From contig NC_037647.1 of NCBI RefSeq assembly GCF_003254395.2, positions 2,520,350 to 2,584,349 of the forward strand: a stretch of DNA of 64,000 bases. The letters run 5' to 3'. Position 1 is the stretch's first letter, and every line of letters starts with the position of its first letter. The notes under the pieces are model-generated. The model was not told where the DNA came from, did no database searches, and saw only the letters and a list, made by a program, of their open reading frames with translations. Made by a program: the position numbers and the translations under genes. Below, piece after piece: positions 25,980 through 38,191 of the stretch. The DNA is from Apis mellifera (lineage: Eukaryota; Arthropoda; Insecta; Hymenoptera; Apidae).

Positions 25980-26955
25980 AACGTATAGACGCGACAGAAG
26001 TATTCGTAACTCGAATCCAGTGAGTACGTTTTCTCAGCTTTCCCGTGTCACGGTGTCGCGAGCACGTCTGTCGTTGACGCTCGCGGTGTCGGTTGGTTTT
26101 ATCTAATCTGTGGATGAAAATTAAATTCCGTGAGTGTTAGTACCGGTCACAAGTGTTTGGTTGAGCGTACATGAATTGCACGAGATCGGAAGAGTCGGCA
26201 GGGTCCGAGAAACAGAGAAGAGGACGAATGACGAGGCCAGGCAACGAGTAAGAGACGAGCACGGGAACAGACAGAGAAAGAGAAAACAGTGGGGAGCAGG
26301 AGACACGGAACGAAAAGAGAGACAGAGAGAGATAGAGAACGAAACGAAATAGCAAAAGAAAGAAGCTAGAAGTGTGTCGGGCCAGTGTATCGAGGAAAGA
26401 GCTGGGAAATCTTGCTTTTCCTCTTCGTACGGCTGGATCGTTGGGGCAGAGGGTGTGCGGGTGGGTGGGGTGCCAAAAAGAGAGAAACAGAAACGAGACA
26501 GCTCGAAAAAGGAAGAAGTAATCCAGCCACGAAGGGTGTACGAGCTGTGCGTCTCGGGGAGGGAAGAGTATTGTGTCGACAAACGAGAGTGTGAGAAAGA
26601 GACAGTGCGGTGCCGTGTAAACATACATCCTATTGCCGTGAGTGCGTGCGCGAGTGGCAATCAGCGACGACTTAACATCATCGTCGTCGTCGTCGTCGTC
26701 GTCGTCATTGTCGTTGAACGCTGTCGTTGTCGTAATCGTCGAGATAGTGCAAAACTGCGTGGTCGGCGTCTCCTTCTAACAACTAAAGGAGACGTTAACT
26801 TGTCGAGACAAACGTACGAAAAATCGACCAACTAACGTGTTTATCAATCGTCACGGTGTATGACACGCGTATGAAACTTCATCACAAATGACAGTCCATC
26901 GAGTGAGAAGGGAAGTCGAGTGCTGGCTGGATTCGTCTGTCTAGCGGGCAAAGCG
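25980..26955 (+). promoter_or_regulatory. SNRK: Probable promoter and 5' non-coding exon of SNRK
   Basis: A 1 kb GC-rich island with GTGAG/AGAG words, a (CGT)n run at 26680-26710 and a good donor gtatgt at 26956. It is the only strong plus-strand 5'-UTR-like block upstream of the first SNRK coding exon, which itself starts after an acceptor with nine bases of leader. Overlapping ORFs on both strands have repetitive, unlikely proteins. Linking it to SNRK across an 11 kb intron is inference. Confidence 0.5.
26680..26710 (+). repeat. (CGT)n trinucleotide repeat in SNRK 5' exon
   Basis: About ten tandem CGT units with one interruption nearby, in the probable transcribed leader. Confidence 0.8.
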
Positions 26956-27672
26956 GTATGTGTAATTTTATTCAACGGTACATTTAGTGGACTCTTCTGT
27001 AAAAATGGCTTCTGACGCCTCTTCTTCCGTATATACATCATCGTTCCCTCCCACTTTCCCACTTTCAATCGTATTTAAACATTCTTTTATGCATGAAAAT
27101 AGTTATTGAATGAGAAAATGTTTATTGTTAATATTAGTTTGATTAACTATTATTTGACGATAGCTGGGTCATTTTTAACCTCAACGTCGAATGTTTAGTT
27201 TATAGCGATAAGACGGAGGCAAAAACGAAACAAATGAATCTCTAGTAAGTCACGCAGTATAACTTAAAACTTTGAGGAGAAAAGATGTTAGACAGATTTT
27301 TCTCTTCATAACATATATTTATATATTTTTTATTTATATTGATTTGTAATATAACTATCATAATATCTCTTTATTTTATTTTTTTAAATATTTTATTATT
27401 TGATTTATAGTTAGATATATAGTTTTATTATAATTTTGTTATTATAATAAAGCTATTAATCATAATTTTAATTTATAATTATTACAATTCATTATATAAT
27501 TATAGATTAGAATTATCTTGAAATTATTATAGTTTTAAAGTATATAATAAGTGCAGAAGTAGAAAGATAAGAGATAAACGTGAATAATATATTTTTCAAT
27601 AATATTATCGATATAGTTTTCTAATTTTTTTACATCAATATAATAATATTCAAGTATAAAATAGCCTTATCA

Positions 27673-27728
27673 AATCTTTAGATGATAATTATGTATCAAA
27701 ATTGATACATAATTATTATCTAAAGATT
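27673..27728. repeat. 56 bp near-perfect palindrome
   Basis: Two 27-base arms that differ at one position (a G-T pair in RNA), with a 2-base centre. Arm core: TTATGTATCAA / TTGATACATAA. Confidence 0.9.
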
Positions 27729-28380
27729 AAAGATGCCAGAATTTCGATCCTGTGCAATACGCAGGACTCGAGTATCGGCTGATACGTGCTTCGTTTATAA
27801 ACATTCACGACCTATCCTGCATGATATAGCGTGCAACTTGCATGCGTAAACGTAATTGACAACGGATCGTGTGACTACCGTTCGGACACCCGTTACGTTT
27901 TAAAAAAGATCCTTTTACATTTTCTATAAATATCTGACATTCCACCATATCTATTTCTAATAGATATATAATTTGATGCGACCTTGAAACACTAATATTA
28001 GATAAAAATTGAAGTTTGAATACTTATTGAAAAATGCATGTCGCGTGTTTTAACCTATCTACCAATCATTGAACATGTTATATAGTTCAATATGTACATA
28101 TATACATTTTCAATGACATAAATTACACAAGTTTCATTATTTTCTTTATAACAATATCTCTAGAAAGGACTAACATATCTTGAACACTCGCTTGAAATAT
28201 TTGTGAAAGTATTTATTCCACACAGGTATGGAATTAAACTAGTACAATGTTACTATATATATATACACATATATCTAAACTCATCAGAAATTATTCAATC
28301 TCTTTTCTAAACCGGATTAATACTGAAGTATGGACAATGTAACTAACAGACAAAATTTTCAGACAATCTTAAATTTATAT

Positions 28381-28427
28381 TTTAAATTAGAACATTTTCT
28401 AATTTAAAAAAAATGTTCTAATTTAAA
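28381..28427. repeat. Inverted repeat, 18 bp arms
   Basis: TTTAAATTAGAACATTTT at 28381-28398 and its exact reverse complement at 28410-28427, with an 11-base spacer that repeats part of the arm. Confidence 0.85.
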
Positions 28428-31400
28428 TTTTCTAAAAATTTTCTAAAAAGAGAAACGAAGGATGATCCTTGATATTATCGGTTAACGTCGGTTAACGAAC
28501 CTGGAACTCTGAAATGTTAATGTCTTATTACGTCACGTTCGTTTACCGTGGTCAAAGAAAGGGGTCAAAGACGAAAGGAATGGGAGGAGAAAAAGAGTTT
28601 GAGACGACTAAAAATGGCGTGGCACGGTATACCATCGCCTCACGGATACAGATTACAGACTCTACTTCGTATCGTTCATCTTTTTCTTTTTGCTTTTTAT
28701 CCATTTCTCTATCTTTTTTTTCACATATGCACTTCATCATGTATTACATTCATAAAGTTGTCTCGTTCTCGAGTGTCTATAGTCTCGAGAACAGAAACAC
28801 TCTAATTATTTCTAATTGTTCTCGACTTCGAGGACGAACAGAGGCAGACAATAGATATCGGTAACTGTTTTATACAATGAAAGTTATTAGAGGTTTCTAT
28901 CGATACGGCACACCCGGCATCTTCCGCGTGTCGAAGACTCATGAAATCTTGGTAACGGGACGCTAACGCTACCTGTTACGCACTCGTGATAGTGCGTTTA
29001 TATTACACATTACCGTAGGTTATCGCCTTTTAAATCGTGAATTTCACAGAGGAGTTCATACGCGTACGACGGTTGCCGTTCTCCTTCTATTTTATTATCT
29101 TGGTTGTGAAACGTCGTCTTCGCGAAATAACGCAGTTATTATGCAATATATTTTTTTTTTCCCCGTATTTCTTTCTGCTTTTTTCTTTCACTTTTCTTTT
29201 CCTCGATGTAATTCGACGTTAGAAAGCGCGATCATGCGATTGATATATAGAAAACAGTTCAAAGATCGTGAAAATTGTCAAGTCACAATAATAAAAATAT
29301 TAGAGCCAAAGATAGTCATTCTTTGTTACGCAAAGAAATGCAAAATATAATGTTCGATTATCTTTGAAAACAGAAATATTTATGTATTGATAGTTGATAA
29401 GATATATAAATTATCTAAGATACGATATGGAATTCACGATGGATGATAAGGAAAAAAAATCGAAAAGAAAAAATTTAAGTGCATTATTTGCAGCTTTCAC
29501 AAACGTAGATAGTAAATATTCTTACAAGAAATTGAACGAGCAATTAATTCACTCTTATTGCATTGAGCAAAAGTAGGCATAGCGCATTTATTAATTTTTT
29601 AATGGCATGTCATGCGAGATGTTGGCATTTCACTCGTCTCAGACACATCAATAGAGATGAAATTCATGGGAGATTCTCACGAATGATGATGATGACCTTA
29701 GCTCGACGAGGTCCCTCGTTGTCCCTCATAAGTACTTACGTGCATCGTCGTCTGGTAATGTTAACGAGCTTCATCGACGAAACTTGTTTCCTCTTGAAGA
29801 AATTGCAGACTAATGAAATTTTTTATTTGACTTTCTAACCATCCAATCTGTTTGCTTGATTTCTGGCTAATCGAGAAACCGAGAAATTAGATTACCTTTG
29901 TAAAATCTGATTTCCTCTTGTTGAAATTAAAGTTTTCACGATGAAAAATTCTGACATTTTTAGCTGATATATGGGCAATGAATCATTAATTAGAAATACA
30001 GCAGTGTAATTAGAAATAGAATGACTGTGGCTGAATAAAATGAATTATTCAAAATATAATAAATATTGGATTTAATTTCAAGATTTCAATTTTAATAAAT
30101 TAAATGATAAATTAAATAGTCAAATGAAATTAAAAAAAAAATATTACCATCATTTTTTATAAATAAACCATGAATCATAGAATTAGAATTATAGAATTTA
30201 GTGATATACTTATTAATTTATCAAATAAAATTATTGAATTTTCAAATATATAATCAATTCAATTACTGAATCACGTTACATAGGAATTAACTAACTTATA
30301 AGGATCATATAAAACTCAATAATTCAATATTTTACTTTTACACATATTCTAGAAATCTTTCATTATACATCATATTTAAATATAAATGTATTTTTAGTAT
30401 CCATTCAAAAAAAATTATAATTTTTGATATATTCATATATAAAAAATCATATTGAAATAATACTTATATATTATTTTGCAGATTTGTACAGACAGCGTAA
30501 ATAGCATGTCCTTGCCGAGAAATTGATTACGAATCCTAATTGAATTACTTTAGATAATGCCTATGATTCCACTGGCATGACCGGATTAAGTATCTCCGTT
30601 GCCACGTTTCTAAATCCAATTTGCCCATGTTCACGATTATCTGTTTTCGGTGCGTATTAGTATATAAGTAACAGTGGTTATCAACTTCGTAAATCTTTAA
30701 ATTTTTTTCTTTAATTTCTTTCTTTTTCGAAGGAAAATCAATAAAGGAATCGATAAAGGAAAAATCATCATTCGTAAAAATTAATAGTAAGTTTGTATTA
30801 AAATATTACAATTCTTAATTTTTATACTCATTAAGATAGAATTCATTAAGGAATTTGAGGTTAGGAAAAGTTTACATTATTTCTGATTAAAGAAACGATA
30901 TATTTCTTAAAGAACAATATATATTGATAATAAAAAAAGAAAGTATTAGAGTTTATTTTTTTGCTTTGAAAAATGATGGAAATTTAACAATTCACATGAT
31001 ACAAATTAATAAAATTAATACAATCGTTTTATTTCATAATTTATTCAAACAACGAACGTCGATTTCATTTCTTTTTTTCCTTTCCGTTTAGCTTGAATTA
31101 CCGATATACATAGTTGTTGTCGAGATAAACTCGTGGAATCGTTCATTCGCGGAGGAATGCAACGATCCGTGGCGCACAAGTTTACACTCCAATGTTATGC
31201 AACGTTGGTGTGTCGATAACATAGTTTCCGAGTTGGGGGCGCGTACAAGCATGGTGTCCAAGGGGACACCGTAAAAAGTTTTATCTTCGGTTGATAGCCG
31301 TGTCTCGTGGTTCATAACTCGATGTGCAATGGAACCAGGTCAATGGGCGACCGAGAGATACGCGTCGTGCGCAGGTGGATGCTGATACTGGGGCGAATGT

Positions 31401-34400
31401 AAGGTTGTTATTGGGAAAATGTCAAGTCCAATCAGTCGTGGCGAGATATTTGGACGAATAGACGTATTGTAGGTTTTTCACACCTACCTCGGCGAGAATC
31501 GTTTAATAACTCGGTGCACGTGTTCGTGTATAGATTTATGTATGCAATCGTGCGTTCGTCCATCCCCCCCGTGTAACAAAGGTGGCGTGAGTTCCGGAAT
31601 ATCGGCTCGATAGGTACAGGTAACCACTGATGAGCGCGATAAAATTAATTAGGTACACGGTAATAGCGAGTTCCATAAGATACCCCTTGAGTATTTCAAA
31701 GAGGAGTGGAGTGAAGATAGGCTTTTAAAGGGAGCATGCTCGGTCTGATCTTGTTTCGCTATTAATGCACGTTGCAGATATGATGTAATGATTCGTACAA
31801 GTTCTTCGTGAGACTTTGTTTCACACTATAATTGATACGTGCTCGATTATATTTATATTAAAAATAATTTGATTAAAATTTTATGGAATGACTCACGAAA
31901 CGAAACTTTTTTTCTTTTCTTTTAAGAATGTGTATATTTTGTTTAGGATCTATAACATTAACAAATTTTTGGAATCTTGTAAATTTCGGTTCTAAATTAA
32001 TCGATAGTAACAATATTTATTTTTTAGCTTAAAAGAATTTCAAAATGTAAACAGTTTCGAGTGCTCCATTTCTAATTTATATCATTATCTCTTCTTCATT
32101 ATTAATAACATAGGAAAAAATAACTTTACAATACATCATTGGACTTGTATCTTTGGACTCGAATCTGATTTCGTTAATTGCTTACCAATTATAATGCGAT
32201 TCTGATAAGCCTGGATTATAGGTCAATTAAATTGTTTCCATCTATTAATGGTAAAATGTAGATTAATGTTTTTCACATTTGATTTCGATTTTTTTAAATA
32301 TTTAATTTCATCTAGGAATTGAAAAGAGGCGTATCGGTTTTTAAACGATAAAAATATTTCGAGACAGATTTCAATCCCTCTCCAATTCGTCCATCAATGA
32401 TGATGCACGTCGTTATACTAAACGGGTAACGTGGAATCAATTGCGAATCAGTCGATATCCATTTACAAAACCTTTTTCCGCATACCGCGCATTTTAATCA
32501 GAGCGTAACGAGTGTCTGGGCTGTGTTATGCCCACCAGGGTGATAGAAAATACGCGTCGAGACAACTCGACCAAAAATAATGGTCGACTAACTTTGTAAC
32601 CTAGACTGGCCTCGAGTGTGGAGACCTAACTCAACACTCTCCATACCCCACTTTTCTTAGAAGCGGCACTTCTGTCTGCCCGCGAGAGAATTCGATCGAA
32701 CAATACGAAGAAGTTTTCTGGCACACGTGTGGCTGCACGATTATCCACAGTTTTAAAGAAGAATCGAGCAGCTTTGCAAGAAACAGTCAAAATTAGAAAA
32801 TCGAATAAATTGGATATTTTGGAAAGCTACATGAATTTGAATTTATAAATTGAATTATAATTTTTAAAACGATTCGATTCTTTTTTTTTTTTTTCACGAA
32901 AAAAAATTTAAAAGGTAAATAATGTCGTGTTTACATATGTAATTTTAAAAATATGTTTGCGTAGGCAGATATATTTTTTTCATACTTTAAAGATAAACTG
33001 AATCGTAACATTTTTTTACTATTCTAGATATTCTAAGTATAGACAAAAATTTTAGGATACTTATCAATGTCTTTATTGCGTTATAAAATTGTTTGTCGAG
33101 TCAAATATATTTCAATAGGAATTAGAAGTTGAAGTAAAAACTTTGCTTGAATAGTTTAATTTATCTTAAATCATTGAATAATTATGATATAAATTTACTT
33201 CTTTAATTTTTTTTACATCTATTTTGCAATGGTCAGAAAAAATAAAAGCTTATTTGTGCTATATCTATAAATAGAATAGATAGGGAGTAATAATTTTCAA
33301 TCGTATTCTATTATTTTATCTGTTTCTTTTATCAAATGATATTTCCACAGTTACCTTATCTACATGCAGATATATTATATTAAACATAAATAGAATAAAG
33401 ATAATATTTTCATATATCAATTTTTTACACAATTACTTTCTTATATCTTTCGACTTTTTTTTTTTATATAATTAGAATATTGTTTTTAAAAATAAAATCT
33501 TCATATGATTCTCTTTTATCTCATCATATGATTCCTATTCTGACAACGTATGATCTATATCCCTATATCTATATCCCAATAAAATATGAAAAAACACACG
33601 CCCAGTGAAAAAATATTGAGAATTTATAGAACAATTTACTCTAATTATTCAAATCAACTTCTATTAAATTTAAAAATCCGACTATTGCGATGATTTATTT
33701 TAGAAACTTAGATATCATTACATATACGTTATATGTAAAATTAATCCCGTTATTGCGACTTCAATAATCTTCACAATCATCGTACAATTCTCTTTTACGT
33801 CATTTATTCAGCGTATGAGTAAACAAGTTTGTTAAATCACGAATCGATGAGCGAATCGTTGTGTGCCAAGGAAGAATAAATTCACTTGTTACACGTATAC
33901 GTATACGTCCACGTGCGTCACTTATGTAAGGTGAACACATAAAGGATTATGGAACCGTATCGTTGTGTTACGAAAAGCTCTAGGTAGTGTATCGCGCGTT
34001 CATAATTCCTGTCAAATATTTTCGAGATCAGAGGGAGGGCGTAAGGCATCTTCTTTGATTGTTGCTCGCGTAAACTCCTCAACGTTGTGCCGTTTTAATT
34101 TTAAACTGGCATACGAGAACGGCGCGGGAGTCTATCTTATATATATATATATATATATGCTGTCTTTGTTCGTTCCTTTCATACTTCCGTGCAGTTCAAA
34201 GAAAATGTATTTTTACATATGTTTCGATCTTGAATCGGCGCCATATAAGGAGTTCACGTTTATTAATTTTTAACATTCTTTTCTATATTTAATTGTTATG
34301 TTCGAGGAAACTTTTAATATATATGATAATCCAAATGAATATTTGTTATATAATGATAGTAATTTTTTTGATAATGATTGAAATATATTTATTATTTCTA

Positions 34401-36856
34401 TGAATATAAAGTAATGTACAATAAATGAATATAATGAGGAAATTTTTTAAATCTGTTTTTTTACATAATTACAATGTAATTACATCATAAAATTTTCTAA
34501 ATCTTTTTTACATTGAATGAAGATAAATCATTTGAGATAAATATTGAGGTAAATCGCAAGAAAATGATTTCAAATTAAAAAAATTTATTATCCATCGTAT
34601 GAGAAAGATAAAAATTTTATCCTATATTATTTTCTTTATAATTCAATCATTTATAAGAAACAAATATTGAAAAGTAATAGTGCACACAGCGTGTATAACA
34701 TGTGTGTAGCGAGAGTTCGTGAACACGGCTCCTCCTACATGTTAGTTATGCATCGTTTCCGCCTTTGACGTAGCATACATAGTCCTGACGTAAATGTGTT
34801 TCGTAGCACGATGGCACGAAAAGAAACCGGAACTGGCGTGACGTCTGTCTGACAATCAAACAAATATTCCGGTCTATCGGTACATGATATCTTCTCCTTG
34901 ACGATCTTTGATTTTTCTTGCGATAATTTTTAATATATTCCAATAATTAACAGCAGGTGTAGAATTTTGTTTTATTTTATGTAATTGTTTAATTTTTTCA
35001 AATAGTTTAAATTAGTTTAGGATTAGTTAAAAAATAGTATATAATATTAGGTAGATATATGTATGTAAGTTTTGCTTAATTTATTAAATATTTAATTTTT
35101 AATTTAATTTTCAATTGTGGTCTCGTTGGATGAATATAAATGTAAATATAAAAACTATAATAGTTTGTTTATATGATGTTGTACAATTTTTTTATTGATT
35201 TAGTATTTAAATTATAAGTTCTAGATTTATACATCTTTGTTGTGATATTTTTAATTCTATCTATTATAGTTATATAAGGCACGATCGTATTCTCTACAGA
35301 TTGAATTGTACATTATTTACGGCTGATATATATCGGACTTTTCTTCCAATATATCAGCAATATAATGCAACCTTGTAGTAAAGTTTCAGATTTAAATATC
35401 GCAAGAAAATCATTATATAAATAACGAAATTATTATATATATATTATAGAAAATATATTATATATTTCATATATTAAAAAAGTAACATTATTTTATAATT
35501 TCTTTTATTCATTTCTTACGTTAAAAATACGAATTGTTATATAGATGGAAATTATTTGGATTTAAAATGTCTTTTAATTTACAAGCCCAAGTGTTGGCCA
35601 TCTGCATCCCCCACACCGGAAAAGACTGTAACTTTTTTCTTTATTTTCTTTGAAACCTTTCAATCATCTTTCATCATCTTCCCAAACATCGTTTTTTACT
35701 ATTTTCTTCACTTTTTATTCAAATCAACTAATATATAGAATATCTGGTATATAATCGTTTCTATAAAAACCATTTCAGGCAATAGAATAAATCAAAATAG
35801 AATTAAGAGAATCACATCATTTTCAAGCTTCTAAATTGTTTCTATGTAATCGTATAAACAGAATTCGGTGTGAGATGTACGAATAACACATTACCATTGA
35901 ATCTAGGAGACTTCAAGTTAGGGATATTTACGGTGACATCGTGTTTGATTTATTAACGATTCAATTTCACCCTAAGTACGGCCATTACGAATCGAGATAG
36001 GGACCAATGCATTCAAATCGAGCCATAAATTATTCAAGCCTCTTTTCGTCGGTCGAGAACAACTGGTTCTCTCAACTTGTGTATATATTGTACAGTAACG
36101 AACGATAAGAAAGCAATTTCGCGTGCAGTTGAAACAATCGGGGTGAGTCCGGTGAATCGCAAATTGCAATCAGTACGTGACCACTTTTCACCGAAGCCTC
36201 CGCCAAACTTGCGGAAACCTTTTTTACCGATCGATCTCCCAGTTCCCAGTCGATCGACGAGGCCCTGCTTAATTATTATTTCTTCCAGGTCTAAAAATAA
36301 TCACCGACCCTCTTTTCACGATCCGTAAACTCGTTGCAGCGGAAAATGGTCGTCGAAAGAGGATCGATCGATTTTGCAACTAAAGCTACGCCGAATACCG
36401 TTTTCGATATTCCGGAAAGAACACCGGAAACGAGAGACCCGCTTATATAGAACCCTTATATATAGAAGCGATGGGAGCTTCATTTCTGTAAGAAAGAAAC
36501 GGTATAAAAATAATATATACAGGATGATTCAAAAATGTATATTAATATTTTAAAGAGAGATTATATATACTAAAGACAAAATATTATATGCTCTATATAA
36601 TTTATATTTTAGTTAAGGGTTCGAAGTATTTATATTACAAATAAGGTTAGATACATACACATGACCGTCCTTTTCAGCTCATTAAATTTTTATTTTAGAA
36701 ATTTTTTAAATTTATTGTGTATTCAATGATGCAAGTGATAATTGATGATTTATAAGAAAGATTAAAAAAACCAAAAAATAATATATTGTTGAGATAAAAG
36801 GTAGTGGGTATTTCAAATATTTTTTTAAGCATTTATAATTAAAAAAATAAAATATG

Positions 36857-36892
<36 letters not shown>
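36857..36892. repeat. (AT)n microsatellite
   Basis: About 17 perfect units in the SNRK first intron. Confidence 0.9.
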
Positions 36893-36895
<3 letters not shown>

Positions 36896-37996
36896 TATAA
36901 ATTTCATTTATTTTAATGTGCAGATCTGTTGAAATATTGAAATGAGAATCATTATGAAAATTATGAATTTACCTTCTACTTACAGGCGATTATCTTGATT
37001 CTGATCTTTAGACGCATCCAATAGGCGCGTAGAAGTTTATTTTCCATATAAGGTAGACAATCGATTCGTTGTTATTTACGGATGCGATGTTCGCATTTGC
37101 ACGTATGCAGCACGTGCATGTTATTATTGCAGTCACGATGCTGAATCTTTTCGCTGGACAACACGACCACCTCATACGATTTCTATGCCGAGACCGTGGT
37201 GGAAACATTTATGTTTATAATTGCTTCGAAGTACATTTATTATGCTTATGGAATAAGTTATAGAAAATTGAACGATGCTTATGAAAGTAAAACTTATGAA
37301 CTTTTGAAATTCTAAATGTTAGGTTTGGCAAAAAAAAGAAAAAAAATTATTTTTAGAATCCTTTGAGATTAAAGCAATCAAATAAAATTATTATTTTATC
37401 CTAATTAAGTCTTTTGTTAAACTTTTATGCTTCCTATAAATTTTAAATGAAATTAATTTCGAAGCATATTGAATTTTTAATATAGAAAATAAATAAGCGA
37501 GAGTTTTATTTTAGATATTCAAGTAGAATGTGAACCTTTAACATTAAAGAAAAAAATTTTTTAAAATAATCACGAAACACATAATATGTAGAGCGGAAAA
37601 CTTACCGCTTTCCAAAGCTTGAAGATTTTCATATTCAATAAATATTGTAATTTATTCATATATTTTATTGTGCGTTAGAAATATAGTAAAAAAAGTTAAG
37701 AAAATAAAAATTAATTCTCATTTATATTTATGAAGAAATGAATAGATGGACGTATATGGGTTAATAAAAAAAAAAACATTGATATTTATTTCATCACTCG
37801 AGCAATAACTTCTACATCACTCTCTTGATCAACTTATCAATCTACCATCATAAATCATCATCACAACTTTCAATCACATCCATCCAATTTCCATTATCGT
37901 TAAAACCTCTAGAAATGGGTTGGAACGGAACAAGTTTCACCGTTGCGCGATCCGATCGACCATTCACGGCTCGTTTCCTCATTTCAGCGACACGAG

Positions 37997-38191
37997 ATGC
38001 ATCGGAGGGTGGGGTACAGCAACTACGATGGCAAGATTGCCGGCCTCTACGACCTGGAGGAGACGCTTGGCCGTGGTCATTTCGCCGTAGTAAAGCTCGC
38101 CAGGCATGTTTTCACCGGTGAGAAGGTCGCAGTGAAGGTCATCGACAAGAGCAAACTCGATGAGGTTTCGAGAGCACACCTTTTTCAAGAG
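37997..38191 (+). CDS. SNRK: SNRK coding exon 1
   Basis: Residues 1-65, MHRRVGYSNYDGKIAGLYDL onward; glycine loop, ATP lysine and start of helix C. Acceptor tttcag at 37982-37987, donor gtaagc after GAG (phase 0). Confidence 0.93.

Larger units (their letters stand above)
26956..37987 (+). other. Probable SNRK first intron (11 kb)
   Basis: AT-rich, with GC-richer islands at about 28.5-29.2, 31.1-31.8, 32.4-32.8, 33.85-34.2, 34.7-34.9, 35.95-36.5 and 37.0-37.25 kb that could be enhancers or conserved non-coding elements. It holds two inverted repeats (27673-27728, 28381-28427) and (TA)n runs at 34137-34158 and 36857-36892. No coding exon is supported. Confidence 0.45.

Noticed and set aside
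26121..26660. 179- and 163-codon minus ORFs in the SNRK leader
   Set aside because: Ser/Phe/Leu-rich translations of a purine-rich plus-strand leader; the plus strand has the donor site and UTR-like words.
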